From a bacterium MnTg04 (GTDB lineage Bacteria; Pseudomonadota; Gammaproteobacteria; Steroidobacterales; MnTg04): 12,716 bases of DNA. Under the pieces are notes generated by a model. The model was given only the letters and a program-made list of their open reading frames with translations. It had not been told where the DNA came from and did no database searches. The stretch covers positions 1-12,716 of the forward strand of contig BFAU01000065.1 of the NCBI GenBank assembly GCA_008975185.1, written 5' to 3'. Position 1 is the first letter of the stretch. Each line of letters starts with the position of its first letter. This document shows, piece by piece, positions 6,845 to 12,716 of the stretch. The position numbers and the translations under genes were made by a program.

Positions 6845-7330
6845 ATGAAGCGCCTTGCTTGCTGCTCACTTCTGCTGCTGCTTTTCACCGGGCCGGTCAC
6901 CGGCGAACAGGACAATACCGGAATAGTCAGCAAGGTCTTCGATGGCGACAGTCTCCTGGTAAAACTCGCGCCAGGCCGTACGATCGAGATACGCCTGGCG
7001 GAAATCGATGCGCCCGAGAAAGAGCAGCCGTTCGGAGACAGATCGCGAAACGAGCTGAAGAAACTGATCGATGGCGAGCCGGTTCGAATAGAAATTTATG
7101 ATATCGATGCATATGGGCGCCTCGTCGCCCATATTTACCGTTTGCGGGATCAACTTCACGTTAATGCGTGGATGGTAAGCCATGGGCTGGCATGGGTATA
7201 TTTGAAATACGCGGAAGATGAAAAAATGATTGCCCTGGAAAAAAGCGCCCGGGAAAAAAGCGTGGGCATATGGGGTCTTCCGGCGGATCAGCAAATTCCG
7301 CCGTGGACATGGCGCCACAGGAAAAAGTAG
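6845..7330 (+). CDS. Exported staphylococcal-nuclease-like (thermonuclease family) protein
   Basis: The protein has 161 residues, with a signal peptide at 1-20 (MKRLACCSLLLLLFTG) and a single SNase domain. Landmarks align with staphylococcal nuclease: VFDGDSL with D35 (equivalent to D21), IRLAEIDAPE with R50, D55 and E58 (R35, D40, E43), and YGRLVAHIY with R92 (R87). NAWMVSHGLAWVY and GIWGLPADQQIPPWTWR complete the fold. All the classical catalytic residues are therefore present, so a calcium-dependent nuclease acting in the periplasm or outside the cell is expected. Two cysteines (6-7) lie in the signal peptide, but there is no lipobox. The ATG follows the dehydrogenase stop after 2 bp (TGACCATG), indicating translational coupling; the functional link between the two is not obvious. 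The 3' end lies 11 bp from the convergent lipase gene. Confidence 0.95.
   Translation: MKRLACCSLLLLLFTGPVTGEQDNTGIVSKVFDGDSLLVKLAPGRTIEIRLAEIDAPEKEQPFGDRSRNELKKLIDGEPVRIEIYDIDAYGRLVAHIYRLRDQLHVNAWMVSHGLAWVYLKYAEDEKMIALEKSAREKSVGIWGLPADQQIPPWTWRHRKK
7281..7303. other. Stem-loop near the junction of convergent genes
   Basis: CGGCGGA (7281-7287) and TCCGCCG (7297-7303) form a perfect 7-bp stem with a 9-nt loop. It lies inside the last codons of the nuclease gene and 38 bp beyond the stop of the convergent lipase gene. No T-tract follows on either strand, so a role as a two-way terminator is only possible. No other terminator candidate exists in the 11-bp gap. Confidence 0.35.
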
Positions 7331-7341
7331 AAGTGGCGGCC

Positions 7342-8745
7342 TTACTCTTCCACGACGGTTCGATGCGTTTCTTCGTCGATGCTGAGAATAGCGTGGAGAA
7401 GATTGTCCTGAAAAATGGGGTTGCCGGTCAACCTGGTGTGTTTCGAGCAAAGAAAGAAAGCGTATTCGATATCGATGAAACTCCATTCGTGTCGCTGGAC
7501 TGTCGGATCGTAGGTCTGCCTCGCCAGCAATGATGCCTTGGTAACCCTTCCGTCGCCCGGCTCCATCATCAGGCGGTCATAATTTACCGCGGAATTCGGG
7601 TGACGTATCTCGCGAGGCGAATAACGCAGCACCGATGTGCCATCGATTTCTTCCACCACCAGCCGTGCCGGAGTCAGCCGGCAATCACCGCCAAAAACAA
7701 TCAACTTCACATCTGGATGTGGCGCCCTGACCGTAAGCGACCAGACGAAACGCCTCGCCCTTTCGAGATGTGCGGCAAAATATGCCTGAAATACCCGCAA
7801 ATATTCCCTGCCCTCCGATTTATTTTTAAATTGCGAGATAATTTCTTTTTCAACCTTGGGGTCGAAAATCGAGAATTCAAACTTTCGCCAGATCTCGACA
7901 TCGAACAGATCCAGATCCAGGGCCTCTCCATCCACGGAAAGCAACCACTGGCTAATCGGATGTGGAAGCAATTGGTAGCTGCTTGGCCAGGTAGCGATCA
8001 ACTGCGGTGAAAGCTCCCCAATGCCAATTTTAAAGCCATTGATGATCGCCTTTACGGCACTGGTCGACCCGAGATTCGGAGTGCCAAGCAAAATCGCGCG
8101 GCGAATTCTTGATGCCCCGTAGTTGTTAACCAGAAATTCGTTGTCCGTCAATTCATCGTTGGTACCATATCGTATGTAATAGCGCGCTATCATCCCGCCC
8201 ATACTGTGCGCAATGACATCCACTTCGAGGTCGGGTTCCTGGTAATCGCGCCGGATGGCCTCGATCAGCGAATCAAGCTTTCTGACCGCCGCCAGGTTGT
8301 CCTGCCGCCAGTCATAGGCGAGAACATAATAACGCCGTTCCCCCCGCACGGCAGGCGTTCCGGGAACAGACTCAACGAATCCACCGGCGCTTTCCAGCAC
8401 CTCCCGCAACCGACCGTAGTAGTCCTGACCAACGATCGTATCGGTCAAACCGGTCAGATGCAGATCGGATTTCTCGGGTTCCAGCGTGTCAGGGTTAACC
8501 TGTAACTTGAGCCGGTCATAGTCGGAGAACAGCAGTTTCAAAGCGGAGCCCGGCCAAATCTCTTTGCCATTAGCGTCACTCAACCGCGAACCGAGCAGAC
8601 CCGGTATCAGGATTATCGGCGGCTGGTTCGGATTACCCTGCTGATAACGATAAAGTCTTTCCAAATCCGGCTTATTGAATTGCGCACAACTGCTCAGGCC
8701 GCCAAGGACAAACAATGTTGCCAGCAAATAACGATGCGCCCTCAT
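7342..8745 (-). CDS. Lipoprotein LCAT-like acyltransferase/lipase (alpha/beta hydrolase)
   Basis: The protein has 467 residues. The signal peptide ends in the lipobox LSSC with lipidation site C20 and A21 next, suggesting outer-membrane sorting. The alpha/beta-hydrolase body resembles the lecithin:cholesterol acyltransferase family: IILIPGLLGSRL (44-55), YDWR (144-147), nucleophile elbow AHSMGG with S181, LLGTPNLGS (219-227), and PGDGRVTKASLL (396-407), which matches the family's GDGTVP..SL block and points to D398 as the acid. H436 (in KHTRLTGNP) is the best histidine candidate; H419 is an alternative. The family hydrolyses or transfers acyl chains from phospholipids or sterol esters, but the substrate here is not known. 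The first residue of the elbow is Ala rather than Gly. The start at 8745 is fixed by the lipoprotein signal and by an ATGA overlap with the upstream NTF2-like gene. Confidence 0.92.
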   Translation of the reverse strand: MRAHRYLLATLFVLGGLSSCAQFNKPDLERLYRYQQGNPNQPPIILIPGLLGSRLSDANGKEIWPGSALKLLFSDYDRLKLQVNPDTLEPEKSDLHLTGLTDTIVGQDYYGRLREVLESAGGFVESVPGTPAVRGERRYYVLAYDWRQDNLAAVRKLDSLIEAIRRDYQEPDLEVDVIAHSMGGMIARYYIRYGTNDELTDNEFLVNNYGASRIRRAILLGTPNLGSTSAVKAIINGFKIGIGELSPQLIATWPSSYQLLPHPISQWLLSVDGEALDLDLFDVEIWRKFEFSIFDPKVEKEIISQFKNKSEGREYLRVFQAYFAAHLERARRFVWSLTVRAPHPDVKLIVFGGDCRLTPARLVVEEIDGTSVLRYSPREIRHPNSAVNYDRLMMEPGDGRVTKASLLARQTYDPTVQRHEWSFIDIEYAFFLCSKHTRLTGNPIFQDNLLHAILSIDEETHRTVVEE

Positions 8746-9134
8746 TTTGATTCGTTGCTGTGCCACCATTCTCTGAATTCTTCGCATAGGCCATCTTCGT
8801 TCAAGATCGCCCGCAACATACCGTCGACAATTACCTGGTCGCCGTTCTCACGATTGAAAGTGCATCGCCAGTGGGCCGTGCCGGCACGGTCGGACCAGTC
8901 AATAACGTCATAGCGAAACTGCACGTCCCGCTGCCCGGTTACAGCCTTCTCCACTGCGTCTGCAATTTGGCCCCGTCCCTCGAGCACTTCCTGAAATGGC
9001 GTCCAATAATAATGCGCGTTTTCGGTAAACAGTTGCGCGAAGCGATCGGCGTCCCTGCCTTCCCAGGCGGCACCCATCGCCTGAATCCAGTTTTCGAATA
9101 CCTGGTAAGAGCGGCGCTCTGGCAGATCATTCAT
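8742..9134 (-). CDS. SnoaL/NTF2-like domain protein
   Basis: The protein has 130 residues with no signal peptide or membrane segment. It follows the NTF2-like cone fold pattern: helix FENWIQAMGAAWEGRDADRF (13-32), LFTENAHYYWTPF, EVLEGRGQIADAVEKAV (49-65), then beta strands VQFRYDVIDW, GTAHWRCTF and QVIVDGMLRAIL, ending in EEFREWWH. SnoaL-like proteins bind small molecules or act as isomerases or accessory subunits; no specific activity can be assigned. The ATG at 9134 has AGAGGAG 7 nt upstream, a strong site. The stop overlaps the lipase start as ATGA, so the two proteins are translationally coupled and probably made in similar amounts. This is a cytoplasmic partner gene next to an exported enzyme, so physical interaction of the mature proteins is not expected. 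Confidence 0.88.
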   Translation of the reverse strand: MNDLPERRSYQVFENWIQAMGAAWEGRDADRFAQLFTENAHYYWTPFQEVLEGRGQIADAVEKAVTGQRDVQFRYDVIDWSDRAGTAHWRCTFNRENGDQVIVDGMLRAILNEDGLCEEFREWWHSNESK

Positions 9135-9188
9135 CGGCGAACTCCTCTTGTGTACAGGGGTGGCTGTGCCATGGCAGGATTTTGATTG

Positions 9189-9638
9189 TCACTCAGGCAA
9201 CGGGTCAGCCTGGTTTCCAATGTCGACCAATACTTTCCACTCGCCGTTTCTCTTGACCCAGACATTGAGGTATTTGCCCCTTCTCTCCATTACCCCGGAG
9301 TCCGTGTTAATCGTCAGCAGCCAGCGCCCCCAGGTGTACCCCATGTCTGCATTCCCGGAAACAGCCGCATCCTGTGGAATCCAACGAAGAAAATACTCTC
9401 CAGCCAGCGATTCTACGATGTTCTGCAGACCGGAAACTGCCGGCCCGTTCCGCGGCAACCTCAGCGCGTCGTCAACAAGGTATTTCGAGAAAGCATCAGC
9501 CGGCCCGAACTCCCCGGAAATTTCGTCAAAATGAACATCCGCCGCCAACAAGGATTTCCGCTCTGCCTGAAGATTGACGGGTCCGGCACATGCGACAGCC
9601 ATTCCCGCGATCAATATTAACAGGCATATTCTTGCCAT
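9189..9638 (-). CDS. NTF2-like (DUF4440/SnoaL-type) putative lipoprotein
   Basis: The protein has 149 residues from the ATG at 9638. A hydrophobic leader (MARICLLILIAGMAVACAG) ends at C17. The box AVAC has Ala at -3, weaker than the usual Leu, so lipidation is likely but not certain. The rest is an NTF2-like domain: SLLAADVHFDEIS, FGPADAFSKYLVDDALRL (44-61), GLQNIVESL, and strands YTWGRWLLTI and KYLNVWVKRNGEWKVLVDIG (122-141), typical of DUF4440 proteins. An in-frame start at 9725 would add 29 charged residues, bury the leader and overlap the upstream gene, so it is less likely. GGAG lies 12 nt before the chosen ATG, a loose site. This makes two NTF2-like proteins in tandem, one exported and one not. 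No catalytic residues can be assigned. Confidence 0.82.
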   Translation of the reverse strand: MARICLLILIAGMAVACAGPVNLQAERKSLLAADVHFDEISGEFGPADAFSKYLVDDALRLPRNGPAVSGLQNIVESLAGEYFLRWIPQDAAVSGNADMGYTWGRWLLTINTDSGVMERRGKYLNVWVKRNGEWKVLVDIGNQADPLPE

Positions 9639-9693
9639 GATTTCTGCTTTCTCCAGTTTTTCAGTGGCCTTCCGGCCAATACTTCGCATCCGC

Positions 9694-10239
9694 TCAATCG
9701 ATAAAATGGTCCGGCAATTCTTCATCCGAGCGTACCAGCGGCTCCCAGAAATTATGTAATTCCTCGATACTGGTGCCGTGCTCTTTCAGATAGCGATCGA
9801 TCATCCTGTCGATAATCGCGTTTGCCTCGCGCAGGCTGGCCCGCCTTTTCCGAATATCCTCTACCAGTTTGGCTCTGCTCCTGGCGCCGAGAAAATACTC
9901 TGCCTTGTCCACCAGGTAAGAATGCACCAGCTGATTGCGTTGTTTAATCGCCTTATGGACCGTCTTCCTCTCTGCCGAAGTGAAAGACTCCTGTTTGCGC
10001 ACAGCTCTGAACAACTCTCCCAGAGTTTGACTGGAAAGCGCCGCACTGAGGCTTTCGTCGGGCCTGCCTTTGAATTTTGCGTCCTCATACTTGGTCAGCA
10101 ACGCCATCAGCAGCCCCAGCGCATATTCCAGGCACTGGGCCGCATGGACCGTCGCGCCAAATTCGGCAAACACGATCTCGAGTTTGCGGGGATCGACCGG
10201 CAAGGCCTGATTCAGTTTTTCCGATTTTTGATCAGTCAT
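9694..10239 (-). CDS. HEPN-like helical protein with an R-x4-H motif, function unknown
   Basis: The protein has 181 residues, predicted almost all alpha-helical, with no signal peptide or membrane helix. An N-terminal helix EFGATVHAAQCLEYALGLLMALL (26-48) is followed by a variable part (50-75) and the segment KAIKQRNQLVHSYL (96-109). RNQLVH (R101 to H106) fits the Rx4-6H signature of HEPN domains, with the polar Asn after Arg that is usual in active HEPN RNases. A basic helix (120-138) and an acidic tail (EELPDHFID) follow. HEPN proteins are often RNase toxins or RNA-processing enzymes, but many lack proven activity. No MNT nucleotidyltransferase or other antitoxin-like gene is adjacent, so a toxin-antitoxin role is not supported. 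The ribosome site is weak. It lies downstream of a strong palindrome and upstream of two NTF2-like genes. Confidence 0.8.
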   Translation of the reverse strand: MTDQKSEKLNQALPVDPRKLEIVFAEFGATVHAAQCLEYALGLLMALLTKYEDAKFKGRPDESLSAALSSQTLGELFRAVRKQESFTSAERKTVHKAIKQRNQLVHSYLVDKAEYFLGARSRAKLVEDIRKRRASLREANAIIDRMIDRYLKEHGTSIEELHNFWEPLVRSDEELPDHFID

Positions 10240-10297
10240 ATAGGCACTTGGCGACTATCATCTCGTCTTATTCCCTTCTGGTCCATGCTGGCGCACC

Positions 10298-10338
10298 TTC
10301 TAGCCCGGCTTATTCATGAATAATCCGGGCAGCTAGAA
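10298..10338. repeat. 41-bp palindromic (REP-like) element overlapping a stop codon
   Basis: A perfect 14-bp palindrome, TTATTCATGAATAA (10310-10323), is flanked by GCCCGG on the left and CCGGGC on the right with a single mismatch between, and then by TTCTA and TAGAA arms with a 3-nt bulge. The right arm supplies the last codon and the TAG stop of the DUF924 gene (10333-10335, minus strand). No T-tract follows on the minus strand. It could be a REP-type intergenic repeat, a collapsed pair of transposon ends, or an unusual terminator. No second copy is seen in this window. Confidence 0.75.
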
Positions 10339-10935
10339 CGATGATTCGGGCTGGGTCAGAAACGTCTTTTCAGCAGCAGTGGATTCGCGGGAAAGAACCT
10401 TGTTTCGATGAGGATACCTGCCGAATTGTCTGACGATTTTTCGGTGCGCATGGGCAAAATCAAGGTACCCCGAGAAAACTTCCTGGTGACGGTCCGGTAC
10501 TTGTGCTCCAAGGGCCGTAAAAAGCGCAACACACCGGTCCTGATCCGCCAGGTCCTCGGAGTGCTCCAGGGGCAGATAGACGAATACACGCTCTATGGGC
10601 CGGAGCTCCATATCCAGCCTCCTCGCCAGCAGTTGCCGGCACCAGTCGAGCGCCAGGTCATCGTTCGAAAACGAGCGCGCATCGTCACGATAAATATTCC
10701 GGCTGAATTGATCCACCAGGATAATCAGGGCAAGCATGCCCCGGGCCGTGTTTTCCCAATCCGCCAGGTTTCCTCTACAGGCATCCTCGAGCGTCGCCTT
10801 ATAGGTGTCCGAAATCTCCCGGTCGACATCCGGATTTTTGGACCACCACAACGATTGCTGTGTTTTCGCAACGTCAGCATCGTCTTCCTGCGCCCCAAAC
10901 CAGAAACCTAATATGTCGTCGGCATTTCTGCTCAT
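10333..10935 (-). CDS. DUF924 family protein
   Basis: The protein has 200 residues and carries the DUF924 landmarks in order: DDILGFWFG (6-14), WWSKNPDVDREI (30-41), RGMLALIILVDQFSRNIYR (65-83), AL near 95, ERVFVYLPLEHSEDLADQ (115-132) and RKIVRQFGRYPHRNKVLSRES (165-185). Members are helical, TPR-like cytoplasmic proteins of unknown function, widespread in Proteobacteria. The usual GR after the PHRN motif is SR here. Two starts are possible: 10941 gives MTMSRN with AGGA only 3 nt upstream, and 10935 gives MSRN with AGGA 9 nt upstream. The second has better spacing. The stop codon and final residue lie within the palindromic element, so the present C-terminus (QPESSF) may have been set by that element. 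Confidence 0.92.
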   Translation of the reverse strand: MSRNADDILGFWFGAQEDDADVAKTQQSLWWSKNPDVDREISDTYKATLEDACRGNLADWENTARGMLALIILVDQFSRNIYRDDARSFSNDDLALDWCRQLLARRLDMELRPIERVFVYLPLEHSEDLADQDRCVALFTALGAQVPDRHQEVFSGYLDFAHAHRKIVRQFGRYPHRNKVLSRESTAAEKTFLTQPESSF

Positions 10936-10967
10936 CGTCATTTATCCTGATGGTTCGTCTTGGAATC

Positions 10968-11288
10968 TCATCGTTTCCCGGCAACCAGATCCCTTACCGG
11001 CAATAATTCCTCTGCGGGTTGCCGCTCTGCGATAGCGTCGTTCATCAACTTGGCAAGCGCCTGGTCCGCGGGCCCAAGGTCTTTGGATCTCATCCAGTGA
11101 TCCCGGCTCGGCCAGGCAGCGTAGGCGACCCACCAACCGTCATCGCGATAGTGAAGACGTGATCCCAGCCCCCCTCTTTGCTCTCGAATCAGCTCGGTCA
11201 TCTGCGCCCAGGCATCGGTGAACTGTTGTTCCATGCCTGTTTTCAATCGCCAGCGGTAGAGTACATAGAAGTCAGCCTTGCCGCTCAT
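10968..11288 (-). CDS. Small ABM-like (dimeric alpha/beta barrel) protein
   Basis: The protein has 106 residues. The pattern of strand FYVLYRWRLKTG (7-18), helix MEQQFTDAWAQMTELIREQRG (19-39), strand LGSRLHYRDDGWWVAYAAW (41-59) and helix SRDHWMR is that of antibiotic-biosynthesis-monooxygenase-like ferredoxin folds. In that family a strand-helix-strand unit dimerises into a barrel and often handles small molecules. Known active-site residues are too variable to claim an enzyme activity. The ATG at 11288 has CAGG 7 nt upstream. A GTG at 11339 would add 17 residues, begin inside the ICMT-like gene and lacks a ribosome site. The gene is 31 bp after the ICMT-like gene and 32 bp before the DUF924 gene, so it is probably co-transcribed. 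Confidence 0.83.
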   Translation of the reverse strand: MSGKADFYVLYRWRLKTGMEQQFTDAWAQMTELIREQRGGLGSRLHYRDDGWWVAYAAWPSRDHWMRSKDLGPADQALAKLMNDAIAERQPAEELLPVRDLVAGKR

Positions 11289-11319
11289 GGCATAGCCTGG
11301 CGCCTTGTGTCGGCTGGAA

Positions 11320-11784
11320 TCATAACCATCGCCGGACACCGGACCGGTAGCTTCGATATTGCTCGCCGAAGGTTCTTTCCATCATCGCTTCTTCACGAAG
11401 AATGAACACATTTCGAATAATCAAAATGAATCCCGGAATCAGCAGCCATGACGACAGGCTACCGAGCAACACGCTGACGCCCATCAAGACCTGGATCATG
11501 CCCAGGTACATCGGGTTTCGCGTAAACCGGTACAGGCCATGGGTCACCAGCGTGGTCGCTTCTTCCATCGGCCTGAACGCCGTATCGGCCCGGTTAAAGG
11601 CACGGACTCCCCAAACTGCGAAAAAGACGCCGCCGGCCAGGAGTATCAGGCCAGCGTAACGAACCGGCCCATCGAAAAGCTGCGCCAACGGCCAGTAGCG
11701 GTGAATCGCCACCTGGCCCAGGATAAACAGCAGCAGATACACCGGTGGAACGACAAGCGGTCTTTTTTCGACTGTCGCCGACAT
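11320..11784 (-). CDS. Isoprenylcysteine carboxyl methyltransferase-like membrane protein
   Basis: The protein has 154 residues and about four hydrophobic segments (roughly 12-29, 41-62, 93-110, 112-128). The signature GLYRFTRNPMYLG (83-95) and the C-terminal REEAMMERTFGEQYRSY...RRWL (130-154) are characteristic of the ICMT/PEMT-type integral membrane methyltransferases, which use SAM at the cytoplasmic face. In bacteria the substrates of these short homologues are mostly unknown; true isoprenylcysteine is not expected. The ATG at 11784 has GGAG 6 nt upstream, while the in-frame TTG at 11790 is less likely. It is the first gene of the minus-strand run, and its promoter should lie in the 130-bp divergent region. 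Confidence 0.93.
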   Translation of the reverse strand: MSATVEKRPLVVPPVYLLLFILGQVAIHRYWPLAQLFDGPVRYAGLILLAGGVFFAVWGVRAFNRADTAFRPMEEATTLVTHGLYRFTRNPMYLGMIQVLMGVSVLLGSLSSWLLIPGFILIIRNVFILREEAMMERTFGEQYRSYRSGVRRWL

Positions 11785-11914
11785 CGCCAACTCCGTGAAA
11801 AAACAGGTTTCCTTCCTTAATGATACCGCACGGCGCTCTTTTTGATAGCTAACGGCAGTGCAGCGGGCCGGATCAAATGCTAGGCTTCGCCCGAATCAAA
11901 GGTGGTCTTGCATT
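11785..11914. promoter_or_regulatory. Divergent intergenic region between the ICMT-like and TolB-like genes
   Basis: These 130 bp separate two divergent genes and must hold promoters for both. A TTGATA hexamer at 11842-11847 (plus) could serve as a -35 box, but no good -10 box lies 16-18 nt downstream. GGTGG at 11901-11905 is the ribosome site for the plus-strand GTG start. No operator or terminator is recognised. The promoter role is inferred from gene orientation. Confidence 0.4.
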
Positions 11915-12716
11915 GTGTCGTTGATCAAAAATTTCTACGGCGAACTGAGCCGGCGCAATGTCGTCAGGGTCGCGACTGTCTACCTGATCGTCGGCTGGCT
12001 GGCGATCCAGATTATCGATGTCGCATTTCCGCTGCTGAAGATTCCTGAATGGGCCGGCTCAATGGTACTGATACTGCTGTTGATCGGCTTTCCTTTCGCC
12101 TTGATTCTTGCGTGGGCATTCGAACTGACCCCGGACGGGCTGAAGCGTGAAGCGGAGGTTGACCGTAGCCGGTCGATTACGCCCCAGACCGGCCGGCGGA
12201 TCGATTTTGTCATCATTGCCTTGCTGCTCGTTGCGGTGGTCTATTTCTTTCTTGAGCCCAGGATTTCAATGGGCCCAGCGCAGCCCGGCGATGAAATCCC
12301 TGCAGTTTCCGAAATTTCCCCCGCCAAAAGCGCCCTGATATCCGTAGCGGTTATTCCCTTTGTCAATATGAGCAGCGACGAGGACAACGAGTATTTCAGC
12401 GATGGCATATCCGAAGAGCTCCTGAATGTCCTGGTCCAAATCAAGGGGCTCAGGGTCCCCTCGCGAACATCCTCGTTCGCCTTCAAGAGCCGGAATATGG
12501 ATATTACCGAGATTGCCGCGGCACTGGGGGTGAACCATATTCTTGAAGGCAGCGTACGCAAGGATGGCGACCGCGTGCGTATCACCGCGCAGCTAATCGA
12601 TGTCGCTACCGATACGCACTTGTGGTCAGAAACCTTTGACCGGAACCTCGAAGACATTTTTGCGGTACAGGACGAGATCGCGCAAAAAATCGTACGCGCG
12701 ATTCAGGAAACTCTCT
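11915..12716 (+). CDS. Membrane protein with TolB/FlgO-like domain (partial, 3' end off right edge)
   Basis: The first 267 residues are visible. The N-terminus (NFYGELSRRNVVRVATVYL) and two adjacent membrane helices (about 17-37 and 48-68, ending LAWAFELTPDGLKRE) are the usual opening of a large marine gammaproteobacterial family, often annotated as TPR repeat or, loosely, adenylate-cyclase-like proteins. A third helix (96-113) and a short linker lead to the TolB/FlgO-like domain: SVAVIPFVNMSSDEDNEYFSDGISEELLN (143-171), RVPSRTSSFAFK (180-191), LGVNHILEGSVRK (204-216), VRITAQLID and HLWSETFDR. TPR repeats normally follow and would lie beyond the edge. Its role is uncertain. The GTG start at 11915 is supported by GGTGG 9 nt upstream; upstream codons in frame offer no ATG. 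Confidence 0.9.
   Translation, partial: MSLIKNFYGELSRRNVVRVATVYLIVGWLAIQIIDVAFPLLKIPEWAGSMVLILLLIGFPFALILAWAFELTPDGLKREAEVDRSRSITPQTGRRIDFVIIALLLVAVVYFFLEPRISMGPAQPGDEIPAVSEISPAKSALISVAVIPFVNMSSDEDNEYFSDGISEELLNVLVQIKGLRVPSRTSSFAFKSRNMDITEIAAALGVNHILEGSVRKDGDRVRITAQLIDVATDTHLWSETFDRNLEDIFAVQDEIAQKIVRAIQETL

Noticed and set aside
9694..10239. HEPN protein as part of a toxin-antitoxin or defence system
   Set aside because: No nucleotidyltransferase, antitoxin-like or nuclease partner gene is adjacent, and the neighbours are DUF924 and NTF2-like genes.
10298..10338. Palindrome as a canonical intrinsic terminator of the DUF924 gene
   Set aside because: There is no T-tract after the stem on the minus strand, and the structure overlaps the stop codon itself.

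Overview
The window looks like chromosomal DNA from a free-living gammaproteobacterium. GC is moderately high, genes are densely packed on both strands, and lipobox lipoproteins are common. One gene has the N-terminus typical of TolB/FlgO-like proteins that are abundant in marine Gammaproteobacteria. The lineage is inferred from gene content only; no rRNA or other marker gene is present. Thirteen complete genes and two edge-truncated genes are supported. I see no tRNA, rRNA, CRISPR array, phage module or transposase.

Layout. Positions 1-1572 (minus) hold a short-chain dehydrogenase/reductase (SDR) whose stop overlaps the start of a response-regulator receiver protein with a C-terminal membrane segment; that protein runs off the left edge. 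A second SDR diverges at 1651 (plus) and converges, with a 13-bp tail overlap, on a predicted lipoprotein methyltransferase (2403-3299, minus). A 440-bp gene-free stretch follows. Next is a plus-strand run of a membrane PAS-GGDEF-EAL protein, a zinc alcohol dehydrogenase and an exported staphylococcal-nuclease-like protein (3740-7330). The dehydrogenase and nuclease are separated by only 2 bp.

Positions 7342-11784 hold seven minus-strand genes with small gaps. In transcription order they are an isoprenylcysteine methyltransferase-like membrane protein, an ABM-like small protein, a DUF924 protein, a HEPN-like protein, an NTF2-like lipoprotein, a SnoaL/NTF2-like protein and an LCAT-like lipoprotein acyltransferase/lipase. 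A strong palindrome (10298-10338) sits between the DUF924 and HEPN-like genes and carries the DUF924 stop codon. At 11915 (plus) a TolB/FlgO-like membrane protein starts and runs off the right edge.

Functionally this is a mixed housekeeping and accessory neighbourhood, not one obvious pathway. Two themes recur: signalling (receiver protein, cyclic-di-GMP enzyme, TolB-like membrane protein) and envelope or lipid work (three lipoproteins, an LCAT-like enzyme, an ICMT-like enzyme). I found no clear new defence or biosynthetic system. The most worthwhile leads are the orphan HEPN-like protein beside a palindromic element, the membrane-anchored receiver, and the methyltransferase fold on a lipoprotein.
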